Shown one piece after another: positions 42,923 to 51,975 of a DNA stretch of 63,007 nucleotides. Below the pieces are notes generated by a model that was not told the origin of the DNA, did no database searches, and was given only the letters and a program-made list of their open reading frames with translations. The position numbers were made by a program, and so were the translations under genes. The stretch is from positions 128,126-191,132 of the forward strand of contig JAFNEO010000053.1 in NCBI GenBank assembly GCA_017886205.1. The letters run 5' to 3'. The stretch is from Candidatus Aminicenantota bacterium. Lineage in GTDB: Bacteria > Acidobacteriota > Aminicenantia > Aminicenantales > UBA8522. The number at the start of each line of letters is the position of its first letter. Position 1 is the first letter of the stretch.

Positions 42923-44239
42923 ATGGATTTCGAAGACAAACTGAGGCTCATCAAGAAGGAGCGCGCCTCCCGGACCAGAGCCGAATCGATCAACAGGGCC
43001 TGGCTGGAAATAGAAAAACGACCGGGCGTCTCCACCAAAGAGAAGCTGGAGAGGCTGATCACTCTGACCCGGACACCGAAGAGAGAAAAACCGGACGTCA
43101 CTCTTCCCGAGCCCCCGAAAAGAAAACCGCTGGAGATTCTGGAGAACTATTACAACCTCCACAGCCGGTATGGGAAAATCCCCATCGCCGGCGGTCTCAA
43201 GATCAGCGGCGAGGTCCTCGCCCTTCTCAGCCGGGACCGGAGCTTCGCCGACCTCGACCTGTCCACGGCGCTTTTCCTGGACCTCGAAACGACCGGGCTC
43301 TCGGGCGGAGTGGGAGTCATTCCTTTCCTAGTCGGCCTCGGCTATTTCCGGGACGATCGATTCCGGGTCAGCCAATTTTTTCTGGGCGACCTGGCCGAGG
43401 AGGAGCGCCTCATCCGGGAGCTCGAGCAATTTTTCGCCCAGCTGGATTTCCGGTCGGTGGTGACATTCAACGGCAAGGCTTTTGACTTGCCCCTGCTGGA
43501 GACCCGGTTCATCCTCCACCGGAAGGTCCTGCCGCTGAGCGGTCTTCCTCATCTTGATTTCCTATTCTCCGCGCGCAGCCTCTGGAGCCATAAGCACGAA
43601 AGCTGCCGACTCTATCACCTGGCCCAGCAGATCCTGGAAGCGGACCGTGAGGAGGACATCCCCTCCGCCGAAATTCCCCACCGCTATTTCGAGTTCCTGA
43701 GGACGGGCGAGTTCTCGCTCATCGAACCCATCCTCTACCACAACCAGGAAGACTTGCTCTCTCTGCTCGGTGTAGTCATCAGCGGCGCCGCCGTGTTCAG
43801 CGAAGAGAAGGAAGATGAGCTCGAGTTCGCGGCCGATGCCATGGACCTTTTCGGGGCGGCCAAGCTGCTGGAACGCACGGGCGAGAGCGAGAGGTCCGCC
43901 AGGTTCATGCGGAGGGCGCTCGAAGGGCGGCTTTCCGAAGAGATCGCCGTCCTGGCCAAGATCAAGCTGGCTTCTCATTTCAAAAAGAACCGGGATTGGG
44001 CGAAGGCCATCAATCTTTGGCAGGAGATGACACCGCTCAACCAGCCGACCTGTTATCGCGAGCTGGCCATATACTACGAGCACAGAGAACGAGACTATGA
44101 GAAAGCCAGGCAGGCCGCCGAAGAAGGTCTGACCGCGGCCACCGGCACTTCCAGGAGTCTCGAGAAGGACTTCTCCCACCGCCTAGAAAGGCTCAAACAC
44201 AAGATCGAGCGGAAGAGGAAGGAGAAGGACACGGAGTGA
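42923..44239 (+). CDS. YprB-like ribonuclease H-fold exonuclease
   Basis: A 438-residue protein. After a charged N-terminus, an RNase H-like exonuclease domain (about 105-285) shows the acidic residues in LFLDLETTGLSGGVG, SVVTFNGKAFDLPLLETRF and YHNQEDLLSLLGVV, as in Bacillus YprB and relatives. The C-terminal 120 residues are helical with TPR-like spacing (GAAKLLERTGESERSARFM). It may process DNA ends or RNA. It overlaps the Fur-family gene (GTGA). The start is set by the promoter just upstream. Confidence 0.82.
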   Translation: MDFEDKLRLIKKERASRTRAESINRAWLEIEKRPGVSTKEKLERLITLTRTPKREKPDVTLPEPPKRKPLEILENYYNLHSRYGKIPIAGGLKISGEVLALLSRDRSFADLDLSTALFLDLETTGLSGGVGVIPFLVGLGYFRDDRFRVSQFFLGDLAEEERLIRELEQFFAQLDFRSVVTFNGKAFDLPLLETRFILHRKVLPLSGLPHLDFLFSARSLWSHKHESCRLYHLAQQILEADREEDIPSAEIPHRYFEFLRTGEFSLIEPILYHNQEDLLSLLGVVISGAAVFSEEKEDELEFAADAMDLFGAAKLLERTGESERSARFMRRALEGRLSEEIAVLAKIKLASHFKKNRDWAKAINLWQEMTPLNQPTCYRELAIYYEHRERDYEKARQAAEEGLTAATGTSRSLEKDFSHRLERLKHKIERKRKEKDTE

Positions 44240-44676
44240 ACGAGGAATTCATCAGGTTCCAGGGCTACCTCCGCTCGCACGGTCTCAAGATGACGCGGGC
44301 CAGGGAGCTGGTTTTCAGGGAGATTCTTTCCGCCCCCGGCATTCATCCCAACGCCGACGAAATCCGCAGGCGGCTGCGGACCAAGAAGAAGGAGATCGGC
44401 CTGGCCACGATCTACCGGACGTTGAACCTTCTCGTCCGCAGCGGACTGGTCACGGCCGTCGACCTGGGCGAGGGCCATAGTCATTTTGAGCCGGAATGGA
44501 ACGAGACCGCCCACGGCCATCTCATCTGCCTGTCCTGCGGCCGGGTCCAGGAATTCGCCCAGGCCGGTATCCAGGATGCCATCCGCAGAATCGGGGAAGA
44601 GAAAGGGTACCGCTTGGACAAGTTTTCTCTCCAGGTCTTTGGGTTCTGCCGGGACTGCGAGACCAAACGGGGTTAG
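44236..44676 (+). CDS. Fur-family transcriptional regulator
   Basis: A 146-residue metal-sensing repressor. The winged helix comprises LKMTRARELVFREIL and IGLATIYRTLNLLVRSGLV; the dimerisation half carries GHSHFEPEWNETAHGHLICLSCG and CRDC. The two CxxC pairs of the structural zinc site are intact. I cannot separate Fur, PerR and Zur subtypes from this. It starts with GTG overlapping the exonuclease stop. It converges with the M28 peptidase gene nine bases away; the P-type ATPase beyond it is on the other strand. Confidence 0.92.
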   Translation: MNEEFIRFQGYLRSHGLKMTRARELVFREILSAPGIHPNADEIRRRLRTKKKEIGLATIYRTLNLLVRSGLVTAVDLGEGHSHFEPEWNETAHGHLICLSCGRVQEFAQAGIQDAIRRIGEEKGYRLDKFSLQVFGFCRDCETKRG

Positions 44677-44684
44677 ATAAAGGC

Positions 44685-46076
44685 TCAGATCCCCTCTTGC
44701 GCCAACAGGGATCCGAGAACAGCCATGGCGATCGCCCCAAGCTCGAGCTCGCGCGGATGGACCGCGGCCAAGACGTCCTGGCTGCAGTGATGGGCATCGA
44801 AATAGCGTTGGGAATCCGGCACCATTTCCATCAAAACCGTCCCTGATTCCGCCAGCGGGCTGATGTCGACTCCGCCTCCGCCGGGCTTGATCCAATAGAT
44901 CCCCAGGCGTTGGAGAAGCGGGTGCCAACTCTGGACCTTCCGTTCGACCGCATCGCCGCCGCCGACACCGAAGCCTACCGGGAGAAAGCCGCCCCTGTCC
45001 GACTCCACGGCGGCCAGATGTCTCTCGCCCTTTCTTCGCTCCGACCGGGCGTAGTCACGGCCGCCGGTTCCACCGAACTCTTCATCCATGTACAGGACGC
45101 CGCGGACCGTCCTTTTCGGGTGGATGTCGGTCAATTTCAGCAAGCGCAGGGCTTCGATGACATGGGCGCATCCGGCTCCGTCATCGTGGGCTCCCTCGCC
45201 CAAGTCCCAGCTGTCGAGGTGGGCGCCCAGGAGGATGATCTCATCCGGCTTTTCCGTGCCCTTGATCTCGCCGACGACGTTGTATGAGGTCACTGGAGAG
45301 AGTGTGACGCAGCTCGTCCTAAGATAGACGATGAGTTCAGGGTCGTTCTTAAGAGACCGGCTTAGGATGTTGGCCCCCCGAGTGCTTATGGCTGCGGACG
45401 GCAGTTGGACCGCATCGGGACTGTATTTCATCAGGCCGGTGTGGGGGAAATCGCTCTCCCCGAAAGCGAGGGACCGGATCAACGCCGCGACGCCTCCGGC
45501 CTTGGCGGCTTCCACGGCGCCGAGCACTCGCTGCTCGGCGGCCTCGCTATAAGCCTGGAAGGTATCGATGTGGGTGGGGTCCATGGGCCGGTTGAAAAAA
45601 ATGATCTTTCCCCTGGCCTTGTCACTGAGCGCCTGCAATTCTTGGAAGGACTTGACCTCCAAGACTCCGGCCTGAACACCGTCTTCCGGAGTGGCGATGC
45701 TTCCGCCCAGAGCACAGATCGAGAGAGGAATCGTCCCGAGCAGGGAAGATACCAGCCGGCCCTCCTCGACCTCTCCCCGGACCCAGCGTCCGACCACGGT
45801 CGGCTCGAGATGGACATTCTCCAGCCCCAAGTCAAGCATCTCTTGACGCATCAGCTCTACGGCAGCGGCCGCCTGGGGCGATCCGGTCAGCCGCGGGCCG
45901 ATCCGAGTGAGCCTGCTTAATAGGGCGTAGGCATAGTTCTCCATCAACCCTTTCCGGCTGATCTTCTCGGCGAGCGCATGATAGTCGGTATTGACGAGCT
46001 GGGCGAGGGTCCCGGCGGGCAGAAGGGCAAGTTGGAAGAGCAGAAAAAAGGGGACCAGACGGCGAGGCGGATTCAT
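44685..46076 (-). CDS. M28-family zinc aminopeptidase, exported
   Basis: A 463-residue protein with a signal peptide (PFFLLFQLALLPAGTLAQ). A PA-like insert (about 110-240) separates the N-terminus from the catalytic domain. Zinc-site motifs are LGAHLDSWDLGEGAHDDGAG, YMDEEFGGTGG with the catalytic Glu pair, ESDRGGFLP and the late DAHHCSQD. It is likely an exported aminopeptidase or glutaminyl-cyclase-like enzyme of the carboxypeptidase Q branch. I start it at MNPPRR, four bases after the ATPase stop; the open frame begins ten codons earlier inside that gene. Confidence 0.9.
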   Translation of the reverse strand: MNPPRRLVPFFLLFQLALLPAGTLAQLVNTDYHALAEKISRKGLMENYAYALLSRLTRIGPRLTGSPQAAAAVELMRQEMLDLGLENVHLEPTVVGRWVRGEVEEGRLVSSLLGTIPLSICALGGSIATPEDGVQAGVLEVKSFQELQALSDKARGKIIFFNRPMDPTHIDTFQAYSEAAEQRVLGAVEAAKAGGVAALIRSLAFGESDFPHTGLMKYSPDAVQLPSAAISTRGANILSRSLKNDPELIVYLRTSCVTLSPVTSYNVVGEIKGTEKPDEIILLGAHLDSWDLGEGAHDDGAGCAHVIEALRLLKLTDIHPKRTVRGVLYMDEEFGGTGGRDYARSERRKGERHLAAVESDRGGFLPVGFGVGGGDAVERKVQSWHPLLQRLGIYWIKPGGGGVDISPLAESGTVLMEMVPDSQRYFDAHHCSQDVLAAVHPRELELGAIAMAVLGSLLAQEGI

Positions 46077-46080
46077 GCCG

Positions 46081-48807
46081 CTACCTCGAAACCGGCGAGC
46101 TGCCAAAGAACCGGGACGCTTTTTTCCTCATCACGGCCTTAACGGCCTCCATGGACAGGAAGACGAAGGCCGAAAAACCGAGGATGATCCCGATCATCGG
46201 AAGAGTCGGCTGAAGGATACCGAACGAAGTGCGGATCGTGGGGATCTGGATGAGGCCAGCGATAAGGACGACCTGGGATATGATGGCCAGGATCAGCCAG
46301 CGGTGGGGCGGGACCTTGAAGACGCTGAAACGCAGTGACCGGAAATTCAAGGCGATGACCAGTTCGACAATGATGAACAGGAAAAAGATCTCCGTCCTGG
46401 CCCGGGCGATATCGGCGAAGTCATGAAAAAAGAGCAGATAGAAGAACGGCGTCTCGATGAGCAGGGCCATCAGAATAAAGACTTTGACATCGGGAGAGAA
46501 AACGCTCTCCCTGGGATTACGCGGCGGCCGGTCCATGATATCCGGGTCCGGGGGGGCTATCCCCAGAGCCAGAGCAGGAAGGCCGTCCGTCGCCAGGTTG
46601 ATGTAAAGGATGGCCGCGGCCAGCAGGGGCAGATGGTCCGGCCCCTTGATCAGGACGATGCCGCCGATCACAACCACCTCGGTGATGTTGCAGCGCAGCA
46701 GATAAGTCAGGTATTTCTTGATATTGTCATAAATCCAGCGGCCGCGTTCTATGGCCTTGAGGATGGTGGCAAAGTTATCATCGGAGAGGACGAGGTCGGC
46801 CGCGTCCTTGGTGACGTCCGTGCCGGTGATCCCCATGGCCACACCGATGTCGGCCTGCTTGAGGGCGGGGGCATCGTTCACTCCATCGCCCGTCATGGCC
46901 ACGACCTCCCCCCGGCTTTTCCAGGCCTTGACGATCTTCAGCTTGTCGATCGGCGAAACTCGGGCGTAGACGGTCACCCGGTCGACGATCTTCGCTAGCT
47001 CTTCCTCGTTCATGGCGGCCAGTTTCTCGCCGCTCAGGACGATGTCTCCTTCCTCGTAGATCCCGATCTCCTTGGCGACGGCGCGGGCGGTGATCTCGTG
47101 GTCGCCGGTGATCATGATGGTTCTGATCTTGATCCGGTGGCACGTCTTGACCGCTTCGATGGCCTCGGCCCGCGGCGGGTCCATCATCCCCATGAGCCCG
47201 AGGAAAACCATATCCCGCTCATCTTCTTCTCCACAGCAAGTGACGTGCTGGGGAATTGGCTTCATGGCCACTCCGAGCACCCTCAGGGCTGAATCGGCCA
47301 TCTCCCGGTTGGCTTCGAGTGCATCCTCTTTGTCTTGAAAAGAAAAGGGAACGATGCCCGTTTCGGTCAATCGGCGGTTGCAGCGATTGATGACCTCTTC
47401 GGGCGCGCCTTTCATGTAGGCGACGCGCCGGCCGTCAGGCTCATCGTGGACCGTCGTCATCCGCTTGCGTTCCGAGCTGAAGGGGATCTCCTCGATCCGG
47501 GGATGCCCCAACCTCGTATCAGTCACATGGAGGCCGGCCTTAGCTGCGGTCACGACCAGGGCGCCCTCGGTCGGGTCTCCCTTGATCCTCCATTTCCCCT
47601 CGACTTCCTCGAGGAGCGAATCGTTGCAGAGCAGCGCCCCCTTCAACAGGCGTCCCAACGGGCTCTCCCTTTCGATGTCTCCAGAGACGCCCTTGAATTC
47701 ACCCACGGGTTCATAGCCGACTCCGGTGACATCGACCCATTTTCCCGCGGCAAAAATCCGGCGAACCGTCATCTCACCCTTGGTCAATGTGCCTGTTTTA
47801 TCGGAGCAGATGACCGTGGTGCAACCCAGGGTTTCAACAGCCGGCATCTTTCGCACCAGGGCGTTCCTCTTGGCCATCTGATGCATCCCGATGGCCAGGG
47901 CGCCGGTGACGATGGCGGCCAACGCCTCGGGCACGGCGGCGACCGCCAGGGCGATGGCGAACATGGCGGTGCTGACCAGGAACTTCATCGTGACCTGGCC
48001 GACCAGAGCCTCGCGGAGTATGCTCAGCCCGGCCACGCCGAGGCAGATGGCCAGAGAGATGATGCCCAGCCAACGCCCGATCTCTTGGGTCCTCTTTTCC
48101 AGAGGGGTCTTTTTCGTCTCTGCGGCCGCTACCTCTTCAGCGATCCGGCCGAACTCGGTGTTCATTCCGGTCGAGGTCACGGCGGCCTTGCCCCGGCCAT
48201 AGGTCACGATCGTTCCCGCGAAGACCATATTCAGCCGTTCGCTGACCGGCATCTGTTCTCCGAGGGCTGCGGTCTCTTTCCTGACCGGGACCGATTCGCC
48301 GGTCAGGGCGGCCTCATCGCAATTGAGAGAACGCACCTCGACCAGGCGGGCGTCGGCCGGGATCTTGTCCCCGGCCTCGAGGAGAATGATGTCTCCGGGA
48401 ACCAGGTCTCGGGAAGGGATCTCCTCTTCCTTGGTGTCCCGCAAGACGGTGATGGTCGGCGACAGCATCTTCTTCAGCGCTTCCAGGGCCCGCTCTGCCT
48501 TGTATTCCTGGACAAAACCGAGGACGGCGCTGAGCAGGACGATGGCGGCGATCATCAAGGCATCCACCCACTCGCCGACCAGAAGAGAAAGGACGGTGGC
48601 CGCTAAAAGTATCAGGATGAGAAGGTTCTTGAACTGGCCGAGAAAAAGCGAAAAGGATGAAGCTTTTTCTTCCTTGCGGAGCTCATTGGGGCCATATTCT
48701 GCGAGGCGCTTGCCGACCTCGTCAGAGGTCAAGCCGCGGCGGTGATCAGAGCGAAGGCGGTGGAGGACCTTTTCGGCGTCCAGGGCATGCCAGACCGGGA
48801 TTTGCAT
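46081..48807 (-). CDS. P-type (P2) cation-transporting ATPase
   Basis: A 908-residue P2-type pump close to bacterial Ca2+-ATPases. The N-terminal cation ATPase domain, TGES (169-172) and the phosphorylated Asp336 in CSDKTGTLTKG are present. KGAPEEV and TGDGVNDAPALKQADIG mark the nucleotide and hinge regions. Membrane segment 4 reads AVPEALAAIVTGALAIG, as in calcium pumps. About ten membrane segments are expected. Calcium is the likeliest ion, but other cations are possible. The M28 peptidase follows by four bases, an unusual pairing. The ATG follows AGGAGAGG, and the promoter is at 48846-48854. Confidence 0.92.
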   Translation of the reverse strand: MQIPVWHALDAEKVLHRLRSDHRRGLTSDEVGKRLAEYGPNELRKEEKASSFSLFLGQFKNLLILILLAATVLSLLVGEWVDALMIAAIVLLSAVLGFVQEYKAERALEALKKMLSPTITVLRDTKEEEIPSRDLVPGDIILLEAGDKIPADARLVEVRSLNCDEAALTGESVPVRKETAALGEQMPVSERLNMVFAGTIVTYGRGKAAVTSTGMNTEFGRIAEEVAAAETKKTPLEKRTQEIGRWLGIISLAICLGVAGLSILREALVGQVTMKFLVSTAMFAIALAVAAVPEALAAIVTGALAIGMHQMAKRNALVRKMPAVETLGCTTVICSDKTGTLTKGEMTVRRIFAAGKWVDVTGVGYEPVGEFKGVSGDIERESPLGRLLKGALLCNDSLLEEVEGKWRIKGDPTEGALVVTAAKAGLHVTDTRLGHPRIEEIPFSSERKRMTTVHDEPDGRRVAYMKGAPEEVINRCNRRLTETGIVPFSFQDKEDALEANREMADSALRVLGVAMKPIPQHVTCCGEEDERDMVFLGLMGMMDPPRAEAIEAVKTCHRIKIRTIMITGDHEITARAVAKEIGIYEEGDIVLSGEKLAAMNEEELAKIVDRVTVYARVSPIDKLKIVKAWKSRGEVVAMTGDGVNDAPALKQADIGVAMGITGTDVTKDAADLVLSDDNFATILKAIERGRWIYDNIKKYLTYLLRCNITEVVVIGGIVLIKGPDHLPLLAAAILYINLATDGLPALALGIAPPDPDIMDRPPRNPRESVFSPDVKVFILMALLIETPFFYLLFFHDFADIARARTEIFFLFIIVELVIALNFRSLRFSVFKVPPHRWLILAIISQVVLIAGLIQIPTIRTSFGILQPTLPMIGIILGFSAFVFLSMEAVKAVMRKKASRFFGSSPVSR

Positions 48808-48845
48808 AGCCTCTCCTCTTTCGAACGAAGGTCAGCGAGCCGCCC

Positions 48846-48854
48846 ATTATAACA
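48846..48854 (-). promoter_or_regulatory. extended -10 promoter of the P-type ATPase unit
   Basis: On the minus strand TGTTATAAT is an extended -10 element about 40 bases before the ATG. No good -35 is seen. Confidence 0.5.
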
Positions 48855-49073
48855 AATTCGACCCGCCCGGAAAACCCCCGGGATCAATCGCTTTGAGCGC
48901 GGCTAACCGCTAGGGGTGAGGAGGAGGGGCTTAAAAGAGGAGGGACCAGGGGAAAATATGCTCACCCGATTCACCGCGAGGGGGGATTGCCATAGATAAG
49001 GATAAGAAAGATAACTATAATCGCTTATTTTTATGGGTCTCTGCGTGGAGACATGGATACAGAGAACGGCGGC
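48855..49073. other. intergenic region before the pilus operon
   Basis: No gene is seen. It holds a second -10-like TATAAT at 49016-49021 with a poor -35, and a 5-bp hairpin at 49037-49052 (GTCTC and GAGAC). These could belong to a minor upstream start for the pilus operon. Confidence 0.4.
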
Positions 49074-49102
49074 TTGAATTGAACGATAAAGGAAACTATA
49101 AT
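49074..49102 (+). promoter_or_regulatory. sigma70-like promoter of the minor-pilin operon
   Basis: TTGAAT (49074-49079) and TATAAT (49097-49102) are 17 bases apart. Transcription near 49109 would begin at the foot of the leader hairpin. Confidence 0.75.
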
Positions 49103-49107
49103 TGGCG

Positions 49108-49138
49108 CTCGAGGAAAGCCGATGCGGGCTTTCCCGAG
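49108..49138 (+). ncRNA. structured 5' leader of the minor-pilin operon
   Basis: CTCG-A-GGAAAGCC and GGCTTTCC-CGAG form a 12-bp helix with one bulged A and a six-base loop. It stands at the very start of the predicted transcript; about 65 more bases follow before the first pilin gene. It has no U-run, so it is not a terminator. It may stabilise the message or be part of a riboswitch-like leader. I could not match it to a known class. Confidence 0.5.
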
Positions 49139-49203
49139 GAAAAGGAAGTCCGGGGCATCACCTTGCTTCTCCGCCGAGCCGGTCCGTTGAATGGGGAAGG
49201 AAA

Positions 49204-49695
49204 ATGAGAGAACGAGGCTTTACACTGATCGAGGTATTGCTGGTCGTGGCCATCATCGGCATCCTGACGCTCGTGTCTTATCCGAACATCAAGAATTCTC
49301 TGGAGACGCGGGGGCTGGAAAACGAGGCCAGGGAGGTCCTTTCGACCCTTCAACAGGCCAAGTTCCAGGCCGTAAAATTCAAGCTGAATCACCGGGTCAA
49401 TTTTGACAACAGCCTGGGCTATTGGGTCTATTTCATCGAGAGGGAAGTGAGCTACAACAACTGGGTCGAGGTGCCCGGGTTCATCCGGAAATCCATCCCC
49501 AACAAGTTTGCCGTCACCATCAACCTGCCGGGCGAGCTCCTGATTTTCTCACCCCTGGGGTTTGTCCTGAACTACAACACCACCCAGCATGACATCTCGA
49601 TCCAGAGCCTGAATATCCAGCGGCAGGGCCAACCGAGCACGAGGACGATTATCATCTACGCCGGCGGCTCGGTCCAGTATACAAAATCCGCCTAG
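49204..49695 (+). CDS. GspH/FimT-type minor pilin
   Basis: A 163-residue type IV minor pilin. The leader MRERG is followed by a mature helix FTLIEVLLVVAIIGILTLVS with Glu5, so prepilin peptidase should cut after Gly5. The globular part (NEAREVLSTLQQAKFQAVKF and later beta strands) fits the GspH/FimT group. It opens the operon of four minor pilins and a PilY1-type protein. The start follows GGGGAAGGAAA; the open frame reaches back 34 codons across the leader RNA without merit. Confidence 0.88.
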   Translation: MRERGFTLIEVLLVVAIIGILTLVSYPNIKNSLETRGLENEAREVLSTLQQAKFQAVKFKLNHRVNFDNSLGYWVYFIEREVSYNNWVEVPGFIRKSIPNKFAVTINLPGELLIFSPLGFVLNYNTTQHDISIQSLNIQRQGQPSTRTIIIYAGGSVQYTKSA

Positions 49696-49706
49696 AGCAG
49701 GGGAAT

Positions 49707-50210
49707 ATGAACACGAATCAAAAAGGCAGCATGCGAGGTCGGGGGAAAAGGGGAGAGGGTTTTTCTCTTCTGGAGGTCCTCGTGGGCATCACCCTTGTGG
49801 CCATCGCTGTTCTCGGCCTGGCCCAGATGTTCACCCTGGGCATCCTAAACAACCTGCGGTCCGAAAGGATCGCCTCCGCCTCTTTCCTGGCGCAGCAGCA
49901 GGTCGACCTCATCAGAAACCTGACCGGCGATGAATTGACGACCTTGACGACAGCCAACGGAGTGGACTTGAACGGCGACGGCACCCTGGACATCCTGAAA
50001 GACGAGTCGCTCGACATCAACAGCGACAGTCGGCTTGACTACCGCAGAATCACCGAGGTCCAGGCCGATGCTTCCGGGGCCAATCTCACCTTTGACGTCA
50101 CGGTCCTTGTCTTTTCCGCTGAACAGCTGAACACTCAGAAGGACCAGCTCGTTCTCCAGCCCGTAAACTACAGGGTAAAATCCAAGGTTAACACGGTCAT
50201 CAGCCGATAG
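49707..50210 (+). CDS. PilV-type minor pilin
   Basis: A 167-residue minor pilin with a basic leader (RGRGKRGEG) and a mature helix FSLLEVLVGITLVAIAVLGL with Glu5. Its position second in the operon and the sequence pattern ASASFLAQQQVDLIRNL fit PilV/PilI-like subunits. VDLNGDGTLDILKDESLDINSDSRLDY has two calcium-loop-like stretches, rare in such a small pilin. Its GGGGAAT site is 11 bases after the previous stop. Confidence 0.87.
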   Translation: MNTNQKGSMRGRGKRGEGFSLLEVLVGITLVAIAVLGLAQMFTLGILNNLRSERIASASFLAQQQVDLIRNLTGDELTTLTTANGVDLNGDGTLDILKDESLDINSDSRLDYRRITEVQADASGANLTFDVTVLVFSAEQLNTQKDQLVLQPVNYRVKSKVNTVISR

Positions 50211-50238
50211 ATCCATGTCACAAGGTGAGGCAAAAAAG

Positions 50239-51372
50239 ATGAGGGCAATGATTAAGGCAACCAGGAAACGGCTAAAGCGGTCTTCCCCCGGATTCACTCT
50301 CGTCGAGCTTCTGGTCGGAGGCTCGATCATGCTGGTCATCGTCGTGGCCACGCTCTCCCTTTACATGAGGAGCAATAAGGTCGCCGTCGACCAGAACCAG
50401 TACGCCGAGCTCCAGCACGACGTCCGCTCCGGCATGTATTTCATCTCCCGGGATATCCGGATGGCCGGGGTTGGACTGCCGGTTGAGTTTTTCGGCTACG
50501 CCTTTGAAGGAGTCGATAACGAGAATCAGGGCGTCGAAGTCACTCCAGACCGGTTTCGAATGCTCGGGAACATCGAAGACCCCCTCAACCTGCCCATAGA
50601 CAACTACCAGGGCTCATCGATCAATCTGGCGGTGGACGATTACAGCTTTGAGCAATATCCTTATCTGGACGAATACTATGATAATAAGTTCGTCTTGGTC
50701 CTCCCCAACCCGAATTCTCTCTGCCGGGCGGGCGAAGTCAGGCAGATCAGCCATGTCACTCATAGCTCGGGTGGGAACACCGAAAAGCTGAATTTTTCAC
50801 CGGGCCAGGCGGAGGATTGGGGGATCAATCCGCCTGGAGGTTTGTCGGGGACATGCAGCAGCTCCAACGATTATGATGGGGGACTGGTGACCTTCATCGA
50901 TGTCAAAGAGTACTGGCTGGATGTAACGGGCAACTATCCGGGGCTGACCGCCGGCCAAGACGGCTACATCGGCAATGGCCAGGGGGCAATTCTCTATGTC
51001 ACCCTGAACGGCGTCCACTATCCCCTGGCCCAGAATGTCGAGAACCTTCAGTTCGAGTTCAACGGGGATTGGAACCCCCCCTATGACGGCGGACTGGACG
51101 GGTTCGTGCCTTGGGACAACGCCACCTGGACCCTTGATCCGGACATGGTCAGCCGGATCCGCCAGGTCAGGATCCTGGTCCTGGGGATGACACCACGGCC
51201 GTTTGTGACTTTTGCGGGCAAGGCGCCGGAGATCCTCAACGTGTACAAACGCCCCCCACTTTCCAACACCGCCGGCGCCGCCCAGGCGGATAAGCACAAG
51301 AGATTCCTATTGGAATCCACTTCCAACGTCAGGAATCTGTCCCTGAATATGTATAACACGGGCACAAGATAA
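50239..51372 (+). CDS. PilW-type minor pilin
   Basis: A 377-residue protein with the prepilin signal SSPGFTLVELLVGGSIMLVI, including Glu5. Next comes RSNKVAVDQNQYAELQHDVRSGMYFISRDIRMAG, the typical PilW-like stretch. The long globular part makes it the largest pilin here. I start it at the second Met, preceded by AAGGTGAGG; the first Met, 24 bases earlier, has no ribosome-binding site. In other systems PilW helps prime assembly. Confidence 0.87.
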   Translation: MRAMIKATRKRLKRSSPGFTLVELLVGGSIMLVIVVATLSLYMRSNKVAVDQNQYAELQHDVRSGMYFISRDIRMAGVGLPVEFFGYAFEGVDNENQGVEVTPDRFRMLGNIEDPLNLPIDNYQGSSINLAVDDYSFEQYPYLDEYYDNKFVLVLPNPNSLCRAGEVRQISHVTHSSGGNTEKLNFSPGQAEDWGINPPGGLSGTCSSSNDYDGGLVTFIDVKEYWLDVTGNYPGLTAGQDGYIGNGQGAILYVTLNGVHYPLAQNVENLQFEFNGDWNPPYDGGLDGFVPWDNATWTLDPDMVSRIRQVRILVLGMTPRPFVTFAGKAPEILNVYKRPPLSNTAGAAQADKHKRFLLESTSNVRNLSLNMYNTGTR

Positions 51373-51383
51373 CGAGGCCAAAA

Positions 51384-51947
51384 ATGAACCGCCAAAGGAC
51401 CCGAAAAGACAGGGGCGTAACCCTGATCATCCTGATCATCGTCATCGCCTTTTTGCTGGCCGTGGGGATTCTCGTCCTCTACATCACCGGCACCGGACCC
51501 GAAGTCGCCGGGAACATGCGCCTGCAGGAGCAGGCCTTCAATGCCGCCGAAGCGGGGTTCGACAACTCCTGGACCCAGATCGAGGGCAGTTTCGTCGGTG
51601 CAGGTTGGACCAATTTTGATGGGCACTATATCAGCCTGCCCACGGGCATCGGCGATCCTCTGGATGTCAACTATTTCCGGAAGCTCACTGACGAGGAACT
51701 GCTGGCCGCGATCAGTGTCAGCGACCCCAACATGATTTTCTATAAAATCCCCTATGTCAGGACGCAGAGCGGGACTCTGGACGTCCGCTATGCCTACACG
51801 GCTTTTCTGATCGATGATGAAGCGGGCGGCGGGGACCCGGACCCCTTCGACGCCCTGCTCATCTGCATCGGGACGGTTCAATCCGGGGATTCCATCACCA
51901 CGTCGAGGCTAGAGATAGGACTCGCTGTCCAAATGCCGGGGACATGA
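51384..51947 (+). CDS. PilX-type minor pilin lacking Glu5
   Basis: A 187-residue protein. A leader ending KDRG is followed by the mature helix VTLIILIIVIAFLLAVGILV. There is no Glu at position 5, as in PilX and GspK tip subunits. The ARMRLQEQAFNAAEAG-like stretch (here AGNMRLQEQAFNAAEAG) is the PilX hallmark. It lies just before the PilY1-type gene, the order found in other minor-pilin operons. Confidence 0.87.
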   Translation: MNRQRTRKDRGVTLIILIIVIAFLLAVGILVLYITGTGPEVAGNMRLQEQAFNAAEAGFDNSWTQIEGSFVGAGWTNFDGHYISLPTGIGDPLDVNYFRKLTDEELLAAISVSDPNMIFYKIPYVRTQSGTLDVRYAYTAFLIDDEAGGGDPDPFDALLICIGTVQSGDSITTSRLEIGLAVQMPGT

Positions 51948-51975
51948 ACATAAAAGGAAAAGGGAGAAGGAAAGA

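Noticed and set aside
49136..49160. GAGGAAAAGGAAGTCCGGGG resembles the start of the RNase P RNA core
   Set aside because: The conserved partner strands of RNase P do not follow, and the pilin gene begins about 45 bases later; the similarity is too short.
49108..49203. c-di-GMP (GEMM) riboswitch before the pilin operon
   Set aside because: The GACGCAAAGCC-type core and second arm of GEMM are not present, so I list only a structured leader of unknown class.
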